From: Akkermansiaceae bacterium
GTDB taxonomy: Bacteria; Verrucomicrobiota; Verrucomicrobiia; Verrucomicrobiales; Akkermansiaceae
DNA length: 41,073 nucleotides
NCBI GenBank assembly: GCA_025457665.1
Contig: JALOTY010000053.1
Span: 1-41,073 of the forward strand
Direction of reading: 5' to 3'
The notes under the pieces were generated by a model. That model ran no database searches, was not told where the DNA came from, and was given only the letters and a program-made list of their open reading frames with translations. Positions 39,780-41,073 of this stretch are shown here, in pieces; within the stretch, counting starts at the first letter, position 1, and the number at the start of each line of letters is the position of its first letter. A program made the translations under genes and the position numbers.

Positions 39780-40841
39780 TCAGCCGCGGCGGGCCCTCAC
39801 GGCCGCCGCGAGCTTCTCGATCACTTCCACGGTGTCGTCCCAACCGATGCAGGCATCGGTGACCGACTGACCGCGGACGAGCTTGGAGAGGTCGGGGTTC
39901 ACCTTCTGGTTTCCTTCGACGAGGTTCGACTCGATCATCACTGCCGCGATGGCCTTGGAGCCAGCGGCAATCTGGTTGCAAAGATTCGCAGCCACGAGGG
40001 GCTGGTTGCGATAGTCCTTCATCGAATTGCCGTGCGAGCAATCGACCATCAGATGCGGCGGAAGCCCTTGATCGGTGAGCATGGCCACGGCGGCCTCGAT
40101 CTGCGGGGCCTCGAAATTCGGTCCTGACTTGCCCCCGCGAAGGATGAGGTGGCAGGTGTTGTTTCCCGTGGTCGAAACGATCGCCGAGACCCCTTGTTTC
40201 GTGACCGAAAGAAAATGGTGGGGGTGCGAGGCGGAGAGGATGGCATCGAGCGCGATCTGGATCGATCCGCCAGTGCCATTCTTGAAACCCACGGGCATGG
40301 AGAGCCCCGAAGCCAGCTCACGGTGGACCTGGGATTCGGTCGTACGGGCACCGATGGCACCCCAGGCGATCAGGTCGGCGATGAATTGCGGGGAAATGGT
40401 ATCGAGGAACTCCGTGCCAGCGGGGATGCCGAGGCGGGCGAGATCGAGCAGCAGTCCGCGGGCGACGCGCAGGCCTTGATTGATGTCGAAGGAATCATCG
40501 AGGTGCGGATCATTGATCAACCCTTTCCAGCCCACGGTGGTGCGGGGTTTTTCAAAATAGACCCGCATGAGGATCTGGAGGTCGGCACGGTGTTTCTCGA
40601 TGAGGGGCAGGAGGCGTTTGCCGTAATCGATGGCGGCTTCCGGATCGTGAATCGAGCAGGGGCCGACGATGACGAGCAGGCGATCGTCGCGACCGCTGAG
40701 AATGGCTTCGGCCTCGGTCCGGGCACCGGCGACGAGTTCGGAGACTTCCTCGGTGACGGGAAGGAAGTAGTTCAGGACCGCGGGGGAAATGAGCGGATTG
40801 AGTCCTGAGATGCGGAGGTCGTCGGTGCGGTGCTGGGTCAC
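39780..40841 (-). CDS. aroG: 3-deoxy-7-phosphoheptulonate synthase (DAHP synthase, AroF/G/H type)
   Basis: A 353-residue enzyme from GTG 40841; the frame is open beyond it, but family members start at about this place (TQHRTDDLRISGLNPLISPA). It condenses phosphoenolpyruvate and erythrose 4-phosphate, the first step of the shikimate pathway. Motifs are LLVIVGPCSIHDPEAAIDYG, LMRVYFEKPRTTVGWKG, GARTTESQVHRELASGLSMP, GFKNGTGG and DCSHGN, all typical of the type I alpha (AroF/G/H) class. The allosteric amino acid cannot be assigned. There is no clear ribosome-binding site at the GTG. It is divergent from the TlyA-like gene. Confidence 0.95.
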   Translation of the reverse strand: MTQHRTDDLRISGLNPLISPAVLNYFLPVTEEVSELVAGARTEAEAILSGRDDRLLVIVGPCSIHDPEAAIDYGKRLLPLIEKHRADLQILMRVYFEKPRTTVGWKGLINDPHLDDSFDINQGLRVARGLLLDLARLGIPAGTEFLDTISPQFIADLIAWGAIGARTTESQVHRELASGLSMPVGFKNGTGGSIQIALDAILSASHPHHFLSVTKQGVSAIVSTTGNNTCHLILRGGKSGPNFEAPQIEAAVAMLTDQGLPPHLMVDCSHGNSMKDYRNQPLVAANLCNQIAAGSKAIAAVMIESNLVEGNQKVNPDLSKLVRGQSVTDACIGWDDTVEVIEKLAAAVRARRG

Positions 40842-40961
40842 GGCGGGGAGAAAAGGGGAGCGGGAGCGCGCGGGCAAGTCGCAAGTCGTTCGTGCCAGCC
40901 CCTTTCCAAGCCTTAAGGCGGGCTTGCCCCGGAGCGCGGTGGGGGTCAGATTGCCCCCCGG

Positions 40962-41073
40962 ATGCCGAAGGAAAGGGTGGATGTGCTGCTGGTGGCCCGC
41001 GGTCTTTGCGAGACGCGTGAGCAGGCCAAGCGCCTGGTTCTCGCGGGAGAGGTGCGCAGTGGCGACCAATGCT
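40962..41073 (+). CDS. tlyA: TlyA-type rRNA methyltransferase, N-terminal S4 domain (truncated by window end)
   Basis: From ATG 40962 the frame runs open to the last base: 37 complete codons reading [20 protein letters not shown] and then [14 protein letters not shown]. This is the S4 RNA-binding domain that begins TlyA/haemolysin A-like proteins. These 2'-O-methylate cytidines in 16S or 23S rRNA. The methyltransferase domain lies beyond the window, so other S4-domain proteins are not fully excluded. The 120-base gap to the divergent aroG holds GCCTTAAGGC and the pair GGGCAAG/CTTGCCC (40872-40878 with 40923-40929). Confidence 0.78.
   Translation, partial: MPKERVDVLLVARGLCETREQAKRLVLAGEVRSGDQC

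Noticed and set aside
1..41073. Mobile elements, prophage genes, tRNAs and CRISPR arrays
   Set aside because: Looked for on both strands. No transposase, integrase, phage gene, tRNA-like fold or repeat-spacer array could be supported.

Overview
The window looks like a chromosomal segment of a Verrucomicrobiota bacterium, probably of the Verrucomicrobiaceae/Luteolibacter-Haloferula type. This is inferred from gene content, not from a phylogeny. The signs are three large autotransporter-associated beta-strand repeat proteins, PEP-CTERM sorting tails, a DUF1592/DUF1552 pair with PSCyt1-type haem motifs, a singleton pseudopilin-like protein with a DGHV motif, an ECF sigma/anti-sigma pair, a sulfatase, and two alpha-galactosidase-type glycoside hydrolases. 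The DNA is GC-rich and many genes lack an obvious Shine-Dalgarno sequence.

Layout. Positions 1-110 hold the 3' end of a 5S rRNA and its intrinsic terminator, so an rRNA operon lies to the left. Positions 403-5365 (+) carry an FkbM methyltransferase, a small ATGA-coupled ORF, an MBOAT O-acyltransferase, an SGNH-like partner and a class I/II aminotransferase; the first genes look like a surface-glycan acylation/methylation set. Positions 5373-8972 (-) carry a small lipoprotein, a TonB-dependent receptor directly coupled to a polytopic membrane protein, and a secreted thioredoxin-like protein. Positions 9162-10660 (+) encode a secreted unknown and a periplasmic ankyrin protein. Positions 10950-17689 (+) hold two tandem paralogous beta-strand repeat proteins; the first is split by an exact 26-bp tandem duplication.

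Positions 18777-33781 (-) form a long same-strand block. Read in the direction of transcription it contains an ECF sigma factor, an anti-sigma protein with a possible carbohydrate-binding ectodomain, a pseudopilin-like protein, a PEP-CTERM protein, GH36 and GH97 enzymes (4-bp overlap), a third beta-strand repeat protein, DUF1592, DUF1552 and a DJ-1/PfpI protein. I read the first part as a candidate alpha-galactoside utilisation locus under its own sigma/anti-sigma control. Positions 33854-41073 carry mostly housekeeping genes: a serine hydrolase, homoserine dehydrogenase, an H1-like Lys/Ala-rich protein, a sulfatase, an M42 aminopeptidase, a 57-aa basic protein, DAHP synthase and the first 37 codons of a TlyA-type rRNA methyltransferase.

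The observations most worth following are the 26-bp duplication that inactivates the first repeat protein, the sigma/anti-sigma plus glycosidase locus, the strong context bias of the word CTGTTAG, and several gene ends that carry perfect hairpins without a U-tract.
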